Of a stretch of DNA of 6,795 nucleotides, positions 5,699 through 6,795 are shown one piece after another. Position 1 is the first letter of the stretch. Each line of letters begins with the position of its first letter. The stretch is taken from assembly GCA_934098345.1 (NCBI GenBank), contig CAKONX010000060.1, forward strand, positions 1 through 6,795. The letters are read 5' to 3'. Origin of the DNA: an uncultured Bacilli bacterium (GTDB lineage Bacteria > Bacillota_I > Bacilli_A > RF39 > UBA660). The notes under the pieces were generated by a model. The model was given only the letters and a program-made list of their open reading frames with translations, searched no databases and was not told the origin of the DNA. The position numbers and the translations under genes are program-made.

Positions 5699-6781
5699 TT
5701 AATTTACATCTTTATATTCAATTAACTTTTCATCTACATTACTAATTGATTCGAATTTTTTACTGATTTTATCAGTTGTTGTATGTATATCTTTAACTTC
5801 ATTAGAAACTGAATCAATACTTTTTGATAATTTATCCCAACGGTCTTTATATCTTTTAAATTCAATACCAAGTTTATTAAGTTCTTCATGAATTACTTTA
5901 GTATATTTATCTCTTTCAATATTCTTTAAAATCATACTTATTGTTGAAAGTGTTGACATTAAAGTAGTTGGGCCACATATCCAAACCTTTTTATTATAAG
6001 CATAATTTAATATATCAGAGTGATATGCATTAATTTCTGCAAATATAGCTTCTGCTGGTAAAAACATGATAGCTTCATCAGATGTAACACCATTAATAAT
6101 ATATTTACTAGCAATATCATCTATATGTTTTTTTACATCAGCTTTAAATAATTTTAATGCTGCTTCTCTTTCTAATTTAGTATTATTTGTATTAGTCATT
6201 TTTTCATAATTTTCTAAAGGAAATTTTGAATCTATACAAATAGTACCTAAAGGAGAAGGTGCAAATATAACAGCATCACTTATATAACCATTTGGTAAAT
6301 GATATTGAATATCATAAACAGTTCTTTTTTCTCCAAATATATTAGTTAATATATAATTTAAGTTTACTTCTCCAAATGTTCCACGTGTCTTTTTATCTGT
6401 TAAAACACTTTGTAAACTTATAATATCTTTAGATAATACATCAATATTTTTTTGGGCTTCATCTATTTTAGAAAGACGTTCTAGAACAGATGTAAATGTT
6501 TTATTTGTTTTTTCTAAGTTTTCATCAAGTTTTTCATTTACTTTATCATTAATATGATTAAGTTTATTTTCTACTTTATCATTTAATTCAGAAAAGTCTT
6601 TAATAAGTTCACGAGTTAAATCATATTTAAAATCACCCATGTTTTTAGTTAAATCATTTTTAAAATTTGAAAGTTCTCCAACTAAATTAAGTTCACTTGT
6701 TTTATTTTTTTTAGAACTTACTATATTTACTATTAATAAAATTATTACTAAAATTAATAAACCAATTATAATATACTCCAT
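5699..6781 (-). CDS. rmuC: RmuC family protein (DNA recombination limiting, predicted nuclease)
   Basis: RmuC proteins are linked, mainly from Escherichia coli genetics, to restraining rearrangement at inverted repeats; the fold is of the PD-(D/E)xK nuclease type. This copy has 360 residues, shorter than the E. coli protein. An N-terminal membrane segment (about 3-21) is followed by a long coiled coil (about 30-125). The RmuC domain covers about 125-320: KKTRGTFGEVNL at 130-141, SDAVIF at 168-173, DSKFPLENY at 184-192, EAIMFLPAEAIFAEI at 236-250 and CGPTTLMSTL at 269-278. Likely active-site residues are E137, D169, D184 and K186. A second helical stretch closes the protein. The ATG at 6781 has AGAGG five bases upstream. 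The coding sequence is complete, with only 14 bases left before the window edge, so its promoter is not seen. Confidence 0.93.
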   Translation of the reverse strand: MEYIIIGLLILVIILLIVNIVSSKKNKTSELNLVGELSNFKNDLTKNMGDFKYDLTRELIKDFSELNDKVENKLNHINDKVNEKLDENLEKTNKTFTSVLERLSKIDEAQKNIDVLSKDIISLQSVLTDKKTRGTFGEVNLNYILTNIFGEKRTVYDIQYHLPNGYISDAVIFAPSPLGTICIDSKFPLENYEKMTNTNNTKLEREAALKLFKADVKKHIDDIASKYIINGVTSDEAIMFLPAEAIFAEINAYHSDILNYAYNKKVWICGPTTLMSTLSTISMILKNIERDKYTKVIHEELNKLGIEFKRYKDRWDKLSKSIDSVSNEVKDIHTTTDKISKKFESISNVDEKLIEYKDVN

Positions 6782-6795
6782 ATAAACCTCTAATC

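Overview
The window is AT-rich, and every supported gene lies on the minus strand, so the map reads right to left. It suggests a low-GC, endospore-forming Firmicute (Bacillota), probably an uncultured small-genome Bacilli/Clostridia-type gut lineage. The evidence is a recognisable spoIIGA-sigE pair, codons rich in A/T, Shine-Dalgarno sites of the AGGAGGTG type, and TGG (not TGA) for tryptophan. The lineage is inferred; nothing in the window fixes the species.

In transcription order: (1) rmuC (6781-5699), a membrane-anchored coiled-coil protein with an RmuC nuclease-like domain. (2) An unrecognised 340-residue protein (5637-4615) with one hydrophobic N-terminal segment, a compact middle, a charged helical region and a proline-rich tail; it ends in a hairpin terminator that contains its stop codon. 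(3) spoIIGA (4535-3801) overlapping sigE (3807-3118) by 7 bp. These are the membrane aspartic protease and the pro-sigma factor of the mother-cell sporulation programme. sigG, which follows sigE in Bacillus subtilis, is not in this window. (4) A LytR-CpsA-Psr (LCP) cell-wall ligase (3036-1531) with three membrane segments and an extra extracellular half-domain, followed by a strong terminator (1505-1529). (5) A secreted glycine-rich protein (1410-172) combining a SipW/TasA-like N-terminal part with an ALK/LTK-type glycine-rich domain. (6) The first 49 codons of a paralogue (149 to the window edge), 22 bp downstream, with an almost identical signal region.

The themes are sporulation control (spoIIGA-sigE), envelope assembly (LCP) and a secreted, possibly matrix or adhesive, tandem family. 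No RNA genes, insertion sequences, CRISPR arrays or phage genes are visible, and no gap without a gene exceeds 300 bases. The points most worth a second look are the tandem paralogues with a conserved leader, the palindromes in their promoter, the spoIIGA upstream region with an exact TTGACA and a 0A-box-like site but no normally spaced -10, the unrecognised proline-tailed gene, and the LCP start, which the ribosome binding site places at a second GTG. I see no clear sign of a wholly new multi-gene system.
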